A stretch of DNA of 64,000 nt, taken from Fluviispira vulneris (GTDB lineage Bacteria > Bdellovibrionota_B > Oligoflexia > Silvanigrellales > Silvanigrellaceae). Both the position numbers and the translations under genes were made by a program. The notes under the pieces are model-generated. The model made no database searches. It was not told the DNA's origin and saw only the letters and a program-made list of their open reading frames with translations. This document shows, piece after piece, positions 56,648-64,000 of the stretch. The stretch is from contig NZ_JACRSE010000001.1 in assembly GCF_014281055.1 (NCBI RefSeq), positions 248,001-312,000 of the forward strand. The letters run 5' to 3'. Numbering within the stretch: position 1 is the stretch's first letter; each line of letters begins with the position of its first letter.

Positions 56648-57727
56648 TTATGAAATGAACAACTCAGGTAATAATTTTTCAACCGAATTTGCTAAAAGGT
56701 CTGGCGATAATTCTAGCATACAGCGAAAATGTTTTTGTGGACAGGTCTGTGATCCGTGGGGAGTGCATGGGTGACAAGCCAGTGTATTGCCATTTTCATC
56801 TTTGTAATTAAGGACAACATTTTTGTCTGAAGTTGGGTAAAAGCCAAATTTCCATGTTGTTGGGCCGAAGATAGAAACGACAGGAATATTTGAACCCGAA
56901 GCAATATGAATCGGACTTGAATCATTTGCGATCACAAATTGAGCTTTAGATATTAATGTAACAAATTCATCTAAAGGCAAGTACATAGAAGTATCAATAA
57001 TACGTGCTGATAATTCAGAAAAGGGTGCAAAGAAAGATAAAATAGTGTTTATATCCATTTTATCCTGTTGAGTTCCTGTTAAAATGCATCTTATATTTTT
57101 ATTTTTACTCAATAATGAAAAAATAGCCTTCGCAAAATGCTGAGGAGGATACTTTTTTGTGGCCCAAACAGAGCCAGGACTTACTATAAAAAAAGAATTA
57201 TTATTTTGAAAGAAATGAGGATTTTTTAAATTAAATGTAGGCATATCTTGAGCTGGTTTTAAAATTGGGCGAGCAATTTTAACTGCATTTTGATAGGTTG
57301 TTTCAGAAACAAGCCATCTGGGCGCAATATCAAGGCATCTAATACATTCATGTTTTTCCTTATGAAAAGGAAGATTTTCTGTGTATAAAAATCTCAGAGA
57401 ACTGTCATTGTAAGAAATTCTTTTTGGAACATGACTCAAATATGCGCAAAGAGCAGATGTTGTTGATTTATGTGGGACAAGTAAGACTTCTAAGTTCAAT
57501 GCTTTTATTTGATTTGCTATAGTTCTTAATGAATTTATTTTCTTTATTCCTTTTGCTTTATCGGCAGATACAAAACCCTTAATTCTTGGGTCATTTTTAT
57601 ATAACAAAATGCTTGCTTTTCGAGTGATCAAATAAATTTCATGCTTTTCTTGAAATAAAGCTTCAATTAAAAGACTACTCAATGCTATATCACCTATAAA
57701 AGCTGTGTGAAAAATTCCAACTTTCAT
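56648..57727 (-). CDS. Glycosyltransferase family 9 (heptosyltransferase-type)
   Basis: A 359-residue GT-B protein. It begins KVGIFHTAFIGDIALSSLL (typical FIGDxxLxxP loop) and ends with FVIANDSSPIHIASGSNIPVVSIFGPTTWKFGFYP-like sequence (core NDSSPIHIASGSNIP), the nucleotide-sugar binding signature of ADP-heptose:LPS heptosyltransferases. Several Cys/His residues lie in ACHPCTPHGSQTC near the C-terminus. It probably adds heptose to LPS core at the inner membrane; acceptor is not determinable. GGAGAG precedes ATG 57727, so I discard the ORF extension to 57793. No other LPS genes are adjacent. Confidence 0.9.
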   Translation of the reverse strand: MKVGIFHTAFIGDIALSSLLIEALFQEKHEIYLITRKASILLYKNDPRIKGFVSADKAKGIKKINSLRTIANQIKALNLEVLLVPHKSTTSALCAYLSHVPKRISYNDSSLRFLYTENLPFHKEKHECIRCLDIAPRWLVSETTYQNAVKIARPILKPAQDMPTFNLKNPHFFQNNNSFFIVSPGSVWATKKYPPQHFAKAIFSLLSKNKNIRCILTGTQQDKMDINTILSFFAPFSELSARIIDTSMYLPLDEFVTLISKAQFVIANDSSPIHIASGSNIPVVSIFGPTTWKFGFYPTSDKNVVLNYKDENGNTLACHPCTPHGSQTCPQKHFRCMLELSPDLLANSVEKLLPELFIS

Positions 57728-57891
57728 ATTTTCTCTCCAATAACTCCATATATTTCTTATATTTTTACTCATTAAAATTAATTTAAAGAGCAAGTAAAAT
57801 TAAATCCTTGCTAAGGAAAAAAATATTAAGAGGAGAGAAGATACATGCAAATTTTGCTTTCCACAAGAGAATAGTTTTGCACATGCATTAT

Positions 57892-59820
57892 CTAATTTAT
57901 TTTATTATTTGAAAGACTTTTCATAGTTTTATTTTGCAAAATCAAAATGCGTTTCATTGCATTGGTATTATTTAATGCTTTATTATAAAAGTTGCTTAAA
58001 TCTTCCTTCATTGCTGTACGTGATTTACTATCTAAATAAATCATATGGCCTGATGGATACTTTTCTATAGTTATATTTTTTTGCAAAGCTGGGTCCATAT
58101 CCATTGCTTTAATATCAAGTTCTGACTGATAAAAAGGAGTTATAGTATCGTAATAACCACTCGCTTGAAAAACAATGAGATCTGGGTTTAAACTCATCGT
58201 TGCAGCAAGATCCCCTGCAGTATAAAGACCTCCTGTATTTTCAGAGTTTCCTCCTCTCTGACGACCAGTCGGGTCAATATGACTATAGTTCCAATTATCT
58301 CCCACTAAGCTATTCATGCTTTGAAAATTAGATCTGGAATAATATTTTAATTCGTTATTTAAATAGTGATTCCATGCTGCGGTATAAGCTCCTTGTACAT
58401 TGACAACAGCAGGGTCTTTACTTAAAAAATCACGAATATTGCGAGCTATGCCTGTATTTAAGCCAGTAGATCGCCCATCATAAATACTAATGACTCTTCC
58501 TTTATCTGCAAGTAAATTGTTTAAGAAATAATCAGTCATATCCAAAAGGGGAGTTTTTTTAAACACAAGAGTCGTTTGTGCTTGGATAGCTTCTGGTTTT
58601 ATACCAATAAATTTTGATGCTTTTTGAACTAATTTAAGATCCATGGGTGTTAAATTATTTATTAAATCAGTTAGTTTAACAGATAGTTCATATTCGTCAG
58701 GATATCCTGTCGCTAGATTTTCAATGAGTTCTTGATAACTACTAACTTCATTTAATAGTTTTTCTAAACGATATTTTAAATAATAGTTTGGATTGTGAAA
58801 TACTAAACGGTTGAATTCATAATAGCTTGTTCGCCAATCAGTTAAATATGGCCCGTATTTATCGTTTGAAAATCTAATAGCATTTTTTACAAAGTTCTCA
58901 AGACTTAGTTTGCTTTCACCAGAAGAAAGTACGTGATACCAAGCATTTGCTGCAAGAGATGGAAAGAGTCCCTCTGTATTTCCGAATTTGCTATAGTCAA
59001 GTATAGATGAGATTAAAGTGATCCCATTTAAATCAATTCCATTTTGATGCAAAATATAAGATGTGACCGCGCTTCTTGGCGTACCATAAGATTCTCCCAT
59101 TAAGAATTTTGGCGAATTCCATCTGTTATTAAGCGTTAAATATCGTTTAATAAATGCAGTTATGGAATTAGCATCTGGGTCCACTCCCCAAAAATCTTTA
59201 TTTTTTGCAGGAGAAATTGCGACAGAATAACCAGTTCCTACAGGGTTAATAAAAATGAGATCTGTTTTATCAAGTAAACTATCTGGATTTTCTTCAATTG
59301 TATAAGGTGCGGGTGGAGTGTAGTCAGGCATCGAAGTTTTTATGCGTATTGGTGAAAATGAACCCAGCAAAAGCCACACAGCAGATGAGCCCGGACCTCC
59401 ATTATAAATAAAGGTTACTGGTCGCTTCTCTTTATTTTGTTGATTTAAGGTATATGCAATATAAAACATTTTTGCATTTGGCATAGAAGAATCTGGATCT
59501 ACCGTAACGAGATGCCCTGCTGTGGCTGTGTACTTTATTCTTTTTCCATTTATAGTAATAGCATGCTGAGTTTTAGAAACTCCTTCGCTCGCATTAGTAA
59601 CAGAGTCATTGGCACGACTCCCATAAATATCATTATCAATATATGTTTTTTCAACTGTAGCTTCAATATCATCTGTTTGATCTAAAGTAGACTTGTTAAC
59701 ATCATTCAAATTTGAGTTATTATTTCTATTTTTTCCACATGATGCTAATAATGAAAAACCTATTATTGATATTGCTATTTTTTTAAAACTTATTCTTATA
59801 ATTTTTGCATAAAGTAACAT
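57892..59820 (-). CDS. Peptidase S10 (serine carboxypeptidase-like) lipoprotein
   Basis: The 642-residue protein opens with a hydrophobic signal sequence and lipobox (LLASC), then a low-complexity Asn/Thr/Asp linker. The S10 domain shows oxyanion motif NGGPGSSAVW, nucleophile MGESYGTPRS, then a catalytic Asp in ASGYYDTITPF and His in YPSGHMIYLD, so the triad is complete. Such bacterial S10 proteins hydrolyse peptides from the C-terminus in the periplasm or at the surface. AAAGGAG lies eight bases before the ATG at 59820; an ORF extension to 59877 is not supported. It lies 164 bases upstream of the glycosyltransferase start. Confidence 0.9.
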   Translation of the reverse strand: MLLYAKIIRISFKKIAISIIGFSLLASCGKNRNNNSNLNDVNKSTLDQTDDIEATVEKTYIDNDIYGSRANDSVTNASEGVSKTQHAITINGKRIKYTATAGHLVTVDPDSSMPNAKMFYIAYTLNQQNKEKRPVTFIYNGGPGSSAVWLLLGSFSPIRIKTSMPDYTPPAPYTIEENPDSLLDKTDLIFINPVGTGYSVAISPAKNKDFWGVDPDANSITAFIKRYLTLNNRWNSPKFLMGESYGTPRSAVTSYILHQNGIDLNGITLISSILDYSKFGNTEGLFPSLAANAWYHVLSSGESKLSLENFVKNAIRFSNDKYGPYLTDWRTSYYEFNRLVFHNPNYYLKYRLEKLLNEVSSYQELIENLATGYPDEYELSVKLTDLINNLTPMDLKLVQKASKFIGIKPEAIQAQTTLVFKKTPLLDMTDYFLNNLLADKGRVISIYDGRSTGLNTGIARNIRDFLSKDPAVVNVQGAYTAAWNHYLNNELKYYSRSNFQSMNSLVGDNWNYSHIDPTGRQRGGNSENTGGLYTAGDLAATMSLNPDLIVFQASGYYDTITPFYQSELDIKAMDMDPALQKNITIEKYPSGHMIYLDSKSRTAMKEDLSNFYNKALNNTNAMKRILILQNKTMKSLSNNKIN

Positions 59821-60285
59821 ATTAAAGACTCCTTTAATAAGCATATCTGTGTAATTTAATTTCAGAACAAGAAGCAATTACGTAATTGAAAATAGAGTAC
59901 ACGCATTTTAAAAAAAAGCTATTTTAAACTTTAAGAATATCTATCTTGCCAGATCTCTATTACAATCACTTTAGCGGATTGCTTAAAGTAACATTGCTTA
60001 TAAAGTTTAGATATGCTTATTATATTAGAATTATAGGATGTTATTTGTAATCCTGATTTCTCTATACGCGTTGAGCTGTCCATATTGTCCAAACGTTCCG
60101 AGTGTTGATTTTATAAAATATATAAAATAAATTTATAATAGTTTCAATTTTTAACTATTAATTTTAGAAATTCTCATTGACAAGATTGTCTTAGCTCATT
60201 TTGAAATTTGGTCGAATATATATTATCTTAAATGTTCAAGGTATAATTTTTTTAATATTCATTGAATGGAGAAAGCTAAAAATTT
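59821..60285. other. 465-base divergent intergenic region
   Basis: No gene is visible. It carries the leaders of the S10 gene and the second chemoreceptor. A small dyad GACAA-GA-TTGTC (60179-60190) and one promoter-like pair precede the chemoreceptor. Confidence 0.5.
60201..60229 (+). promoter_or_regulatory. Weak sigma-70-like promoter candidate for the second chemoreceptor
   Basis: TTGAAA (60201-60206) and TATCTT (60224-60229) are 17 bases apart, about 57 bases before the start codon. It does not resemble a sigma-28 flagellar promoter. Chance is possible in this AT-rich region. Confidence 0.3.
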
Positions 60286-61779
60286 ATGAATACTAAAAGT
60301 TTCTCATATAAATTAAACCTATCTATGATAATTCTCTTTAGCTTTATTTTATTTATCTCTATTTTTTCTATAATGATGATCAATAAAACACAGGTCTATT
60401 CAGCTGAAACAGAAACAAATTGGTTGCCAAGTATTGTGTCTGCTCAGAAAATGCAGTCGACATTTTCTTCAATTAGCAGAAGGCCTCTTCGAATTATTTT
60501 AGAAGATAATAAAAAAGAAAAGGAAGAGGGAGTAAAAATCTTAAAAAAAGCTATAGAAAAATTTGTCAAAGAGAAAGAATTGTATAAAAAATTAATTTCA
60601 GTACCAGATGAAAAAGAAGCTTATGAAAAATTAAGTTCTGCTTGGAATGATTTTTCAATAATTATTGAGCAAACTCTGGATTTATCTAAAAAAGGACTAA
60701 ATTCCGAAGCTTTTAAAGTCTTTAATGTTAAAGGACGTCCATTTCAATTAATAATTGAAGGCGCTTTAAATCAAATAACTGAGGTCAATAATAAAGGAGC
60801 TATCGAATCTACTCAAAAAGGAAAAAATTTAACATTTTATACATCGATAACTGTTTGTTCAATTTTAATACTGTCATTGCTTATTCTTATTATTATCATA
60901 CAAATTGTTCGGAAAACAACATTATCCATTGAAAAATCTATATTTGAATTAAAAGAACAGAGCAATAAGATGAAAGCTATAGGTGTCATTTTAAAAGAGA
61001 GTGCTCATAATCTTTCTCATTCAGTTACGGAGCAAGCATCATCTGTTCATGAAACGAGCGCAGCTATCAATGAAATTACCAGTATGGTCAATAGAACAAC
61101 TGAAAATTCAAAGGAGTCTAGTAATATTGCAAAAAACTCTTCTCAAAAAGCAAAAGAAGGTGAGAAGATCATGAATGATCTTGTTCTTTCCATGGAGAGC
61201 ATTCAAGAATCGAACACACAATTGCAAAATATATCAGATATAATTAAACAAATTCACGCAAAAACAGCCATGATTAATGAAATAGTCACAAAAACTGAAC
61301 TTTTATCTCTAAATGCTTCAATTGAATCTGCACGTGCCGGTGAATATGGTAAAGGCTTTGCAGTGGTAGCTGAAGAAGTGGGAAATTTAGCTAAGATCAG
61401 CGGAAAGTCTGCTTTGGAAATACAGGAACTCATTACTTCTAGCCAAGAACAAGTGAATAAAATATTAGGAATTACGAAGGAACGTATCGACTCAGGCAAG
61501 AAAATTACGGGATTAGCTCAGGAAACTTTTCATTTTATATCGGATAACATTCAATCTTTATCGTCAGTGTTAGAACAAATATCGGATGCAACTAAAGAAC
61601 AGGAAATTGGTGTCAAACAGATTTCAACAGCAATGTCTCAAATTGATAATGTAACACAAAAAAGTCAAGAAACATCATTGCTCACTTCTGAATCATCACA
61701 GAATGTCTCTGAACAAAGTGAAAAACTGGCAAAGACTTCAAATAAAATTGAATTTCTCATTCGTGGAAAAAATTCCTGA
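60286..61779 (+). CDS. Methyl-accepting chemotaxis protein with four-helix-bundle sensor
   Basis: A 497-residue receptor. TM1 (MIILFSFILFISIFSIMMI) and TM2 (SITVCSILILSLLILIIIIQIV, about 188-209) enclose about 155 charged, helical residues that fit a 4HB_MCP-type periplasmic sensor. The cytoplasmic methylation helices contain the tip KTELLSLNASIESARAGEYG and [16 protein letters not shown]. It lacks a clear HAMP and a C-terminal CheR-tether pentapeptide. It differs from the other receptor in this window by its much smaller sensor. The spacing of GGAG to the ATG is long (14 bases). Ligand unknown. Confidence 0.9.
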   Translation: MNTKSFSYKLNLSMIILFSFILFISIFSIMMINKTQVYSAETETNWLPSIVSAQKMQSTFSSISRRPLRIILEDNKKEKEEGVKILKKAIEKFVKEKELYKKLISVPDEKEAYEKLSSAWNDFSIIIEQTLDLSKKGLNSEAFKVFNVKGRPFQLIIEGALNQITEVNNKGAIESTQKGKNLTFYTSITVCSILILSLLILIIIIQIVRKTTLSIEKSIFELKEQSNKMKAIGVILKESAHNLSHSVTEQASSVHETSAAINEITSMVNRTTENSKESSNIAKNSSQKAKEGEKIMNDLVLSMESIQESNTQLQNISDIIKQIHAKTAMINEIVTKTELLSLNASIESARAGEYGKGFAVVAEEVGNLAKISGKSALEIQELITSSQEQVNKILGITKERIDSGKKITGLAQETFHFISDNIQSLSSVLEQISDATKEQEIGVKQISTAMSQIDNVTQKSQETSLLTSESSQNVSEQSEKLAKTSNKIEFLIRGKNS

Positions 61780-61800
61780 AGTTAAAAAGAATTTAATAAA

Positions 61801-62991
61801 TTATTTTGCTAGATCAAATTCACAGCTTACTCTTGTTTTATTGGGGTATTTAATAAGAAGTGCTTGTAAAGTAGCGAGAATTTCGATATTTGCTACGTTA
61901 TATTTTGCTTTATTATTCACATCATTATCCGATTCGTGATCTGGATTATGATCAAGCTTGTGTTTATCATAGTGGTCTGTAAATTGGTCATTATTTTCAT
62001 TTGCTAAATATAATTTTGGTCTATAGTGCATTAAAAATGCTTGGATAGCGAAGTTTGTTTTATTATCATCAAAAATATTGTTATCAGGCTTTTTGTTCCC
62101 AAAATCATTAACTTTATTGAGTTCACTTAATTCACCAATAGGTGATTTTCGCATACTATATTGATACTTTAAGATCTTGTTATGCAATGATTTATCTGAT
62201 GTGCCTTCTTTTTTTATGTCATAGCCAAATTCATGAAATCTAATTTGTACGATTAATCTTGATATTTCTCCTGTGATGGTTTTTTTAATATTCTGAATCT
62301 CTCTTTGAATTTCTTCTTCTGTAACCCATGCACCAACACCATTGTCAGCTAAGCGCTTCCATGGGAAAAGCGGACCGGGATCTAATTTTCTTTCAGGAGC
62401 AATATCTGCATGACCAACCACACACATCGGGTCAACATTATAACGCTTTTGAATATCTTTCGCGAGAGCTACTATTAATTTCTGTTGTTCTTCAGGATAT
62501 TCTAACCATTCTAACGAGTTTTTAGGGCAATATTTTCGGAGGGCTCTGCATCTAAATCCTAAATTAACTATTTCAACTCCAACAGAGATCACATTTAAAT
62601 TTTTTCGATATTTCCATCGACTTTCACCTGCGTGGCGAGCTCTTCTGTCTTCATTCACAATTTTATATATGGTATCACCCTTTTCTGGCACGAGCCAGTG
62701 CGAACTGTTCCCACCATTGGTTAATGAACGAAGAGATTTTTTAAATTTTTGCGCTGTATAGTGAAATACTATAGAGCTTACTGCATCTTTCTTAAAGCGA
62801 AAAGGGTATTTTATATCAGTTAGAAAGTCTTCATCGACATCATACTTATACGATTCATCCAAGGATATTTTTTCTTTTTCTTCATCCGGCTTTGATCGTT
62901 CAATAATTACTACACTGAGTGAATTATTTAAACTTTTACAGCTTATAAAAAAAATTAAAAGCAACGGATAGATTATTAAATTCTTTAGCAT
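61801..62991 (-). CDS. N-acetylmuramoyl-L-alanine amidase lipoprotein (AmiD/AmpD-like)
   Basis: A 396-residue protein with a signal sequence and lipobox (IFFISC). An Amidase_2 domain at about 65-230 has the zinc ligands and catalytic residues: VFHYTA (first His), NSSHWLV, VGVEIVN (Glu) and VGHADIAPERKLDPGPLFPW (second His and Asp). This resembles AmiD, which cleaves stem peptides from muramic acid at the outer membrane during wall recycling. The C-terminal 160 residues include a charged His/Asp-rich stretch (TDHYDKHKLDHNPDHESDND) unlike AmiD and of unknown role. It is convergent with the chemoreceptor (21 bases). Confidence 0.9.
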   Translation of the reverse strand: MLKNLIIYPLLLIFFISCKSLNNSLSVVIIERSKPDEEKEKISLDESYKYDVDEDFLTDIKYPFRFKKDAVSSIVFHYTAQKFKKSLRSLTNGGNSSHWLVPEKGDTIYKIVNEDRRARHAGESRWKYRKNLNVISVGVEIVNLGFRCRALRKYCPKNSLEWLEYPEEQQKLIVALAKDIQKRYNVDPMCVVGHADIAPERKLDPGPLFPWKRLADNGVGAWVTEEEIQREIQNIKKTITGEISRLIVQIRFHEFGYDIKKEGTSDKSLHNKILKYQYSMRKSPIGELSELNKVNDFGNKKPDNNIFDDNKTNFAIQAFLMHYRPKLYLANENNDQFTDHYDKHKLDHNPDHESDNDVNNKAKYNVANIEILATLQALLIKYPNKTRVSCEFDLAK

Positions 62992-63138
62992 ATAATAAAT
63001 GCTCCTAGAGTTTAAGCACTTGATTTTTGAACATTTATTTCATTTATCTAAGTATATCTTAATTACATTGTATATCCTCTTGTTCAAGACATACAAATTA
63101 ATTTAATAGACGTATTTTATTGACGCTTCAATTTTGTG

Positions 63139-63144
63139 TATAAT
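63139..63144 (+). promoter_or_regulatory. Candidate -10 element for the FG-GAP-like gene
   Basis: A perfect TATAAT 65 bases before the start codon, but the nearest good -35 (TTGACG) is only 13 bases away, so the spacing is too short for a standard promoter. Confidence 0.25.
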
Positions 63145-63208
63145 CAATATAAATCAGATAAATCTAATGTAACAGGTTTGTGTTAAATAATTTTAAGTGA
63201 GGTAAGTC

Positions 63209-64000
63209 ATGAAAAAACGGATTTTTCAATCTATCGTCAATTTTCCTCTCTTGCAGAAATTCAGCTGCAAATTTATAATTCCCTTTTTTCTTTTTTCCAT
63301 AAGTTTATGTAAAGCAACTTCTGCTAATGAGAATCATGGGAAAACTTTGGCAGAGCTCACGAATAGTGAGAAAACAAATATCAGCACAACTCGAGATTAT
63401 TTGCTGATTGGCGCTCAAGGGCGGGCAGGTAAAGGTGCTGTCTTTAAATGCAATATAGATGGAAAAAATTGCATCGAGTTCTTAGGGGGGAATATAAAAT
63501 TTAAAGCGCCTGATGATATGACGGAGCATTCGATTGTTTTATACCCAAGAAATCGTTTTGGTTCGAGTCTTCTTGTCAGCAATGGCAAACTGTTAATTGG
63601 TTCTTTAGGCAGAGATAATAAAAAAGTGTCAGATGCCGCAAGTATTTCTGATCCCAATTTTAAAGAAGATATAGGCGCTGTATTCCAATGTAATTTAGAC
63701 GGTTCAAATTGTGTTGAGTTTATTGGTGGGGAAATTCCATTTCCAAAGCCTAAAAACTCAGATCTTAAGAAAATAAGTTTATTTACAAGTGATTATTTTG
63801 GCACGAGTCTATTTGCCCTGAAGGACAAACTTTTAATTGGTGCAGCTGGCAGAAACAGTGCCGAAAAAGATGAAATTGGTGCCGTCTTCAAGTGCGGATT
63901 AGATGGCAAAAACTGTGTCGAAGCAATTGCCGGAAAAAACAAAGCAAGTAAAATATCAGCAAGTTTAGCAAAATATGATGCCTTTGGATCAAGTATTTTC
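63209..64000 (+). CDS. Secreted FG-GAP/integrin-like repeat protein, 3' end missing
   Basis: The frame is open from ATG 63209 to the window end (264 residues). GAGG lies seven bases before the ATG. A Sec signal sequence (FFLFSISLCKATSA) is followed by repeated blocks: GAVFKCNIDGKNCIEFLGG, GAVFQCNLDGSNCVEFIGGE and GAVFKCGLDGKNCVEAIAG at about residues 76, 155 and 223. Between them lie FGSSLL/FGTSLF and LLIGSLGR/LLIGAAGR blocks. This is the FG-GAP/alpha-integrin beta-propeller pattern. Each block has a Cys pair seven residues apart, suggesting disulfides. It is likely a surface or periplasmic protein; no partner is visible. Function is unknown. Confidence 0.82.
   Translation, partial: MKKRIFQSIVNFPLLQKFSCKFIIPFFLFSISLCKATSANENHGKTLAELTNSEKTNISTTRDYLLIGAQGRAGKGAVFKCNIDGKNCIEFLGGNIKFKAPDDMTEHSIVLYPRNRFGSSLLVSNGKLLIGSLGRDNKKVSDAASISDPNFKEDIGAVFQCNLDGSNCVEFIGGEIPFPKPKNSDLKKISLFTSDYFGTSLFALKDKLLIGAAGRNSAEKDEIGAVFKCGLDGKNCVEAIAGKNKASKISASLAKYDAFGSSIF

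Noticed and set aside
60286-61779. Sigma-28 (flagellar) promoter for the chemoreceptor
   Set aside because: The upstream region lacks a TAAA...GCCGATAA-like pair; only a weak sigma-70-like match is present.
1-64000. tRNA, rRNA, CRISPR arrays, IS elements or prophage
   Set aside because: No repeat-spacer pattern, transposase, integrase or tRNA-like cloverleaf was found when reading through.

Overview
The window is AT-rich, gene-dense DNA from a Gram-negative, probably motile bacterium. It carries outer-membrane lipoproteins, a tripartite RND efflux system, a lipopolysaccharide-type heptosyltransferase, two chemoreceptors and the PrkA/YeaH/SpoVR stress trio. Gene content and base composition would suit Bdellovibrionota/Oligoflexia (for example Silvanigrellales). 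That placement is an inference from gene content; no rRNA or tRNA gene is present to test it. I saw no insertion sequence, prophage or CRISPR array.

Layout. 1-4.4 kb: 3' part of fabV with a strong terminator, a nitroreductase, an HDOD signalling protein, and a lone menD. 4.6-8.5 kb: three tandem paralogous lipoproteins with seven RCC1-like blades each, closed by a clear terminator. 8.7-16.9 kb: a single-domain response regulator, then on the minus strand a PPP-type phosphatase, a degenerate adenylate-forming enzyme, PrkA kinase, a YeaH-type VWA protein and SpoVR. 16.9-25.3 kb: a minus-strand cluster that opens with pdxJ and continues with an acyl-CoA carboxylase (beta and alpha subunits), an AtuA-family protein, a methylglutaconyl-CoA-type hydratase and an isovaleryl-CoA dehydrogenase, that is, a leucine/isovalerate (or acyclic-terpene-like) catabolic operon. 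25.3-36 kb: smc, an unknown protein with a Cys-rich motif, and a very large secreted RHS/YD-repeat protein with an uncharacterised C-terminus.

35.7-39.6 kb is a light-sensing module: a heme oxygenase (makes biliverdin) faces a bacteriophytochrome histidine kinase and a receiver-kinase hybrid, the latter two translationally coupled. 39.9-43.4 kb: a Fur-box-preceded siderophore-type ABC ATPase with no partners nearby, an isolated MdcA-like CoA/ACP transferase, and a lipoprotein alpha/beta hydrolase. 43.4-52.3 kb: an MdtA-MdtB-MdtC-OMF efflux operon with overlapping genes. 52.3-64 kb: a long intergenic region with a possible response-regulator remnant, a LysO-type exporter, two chemoreceptors, a GyrI-like protein, a family 9 glycosyltransferase, an S10 peptidase lipoprotein, an AmiD/AmpD-like amidase, and the 5' part of a secreted FG-GAP-like repeat protein running off the end.

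The most interesting regions are the PrkA locus with its phosphatase and apparently inactivated ligase, the RHS protein beside the photoreceptor module, the RCC1 lipoprotein triplet, and the pdxJ-headed carboxylase cluster containing AtuA but no HMG-CoA lyase.
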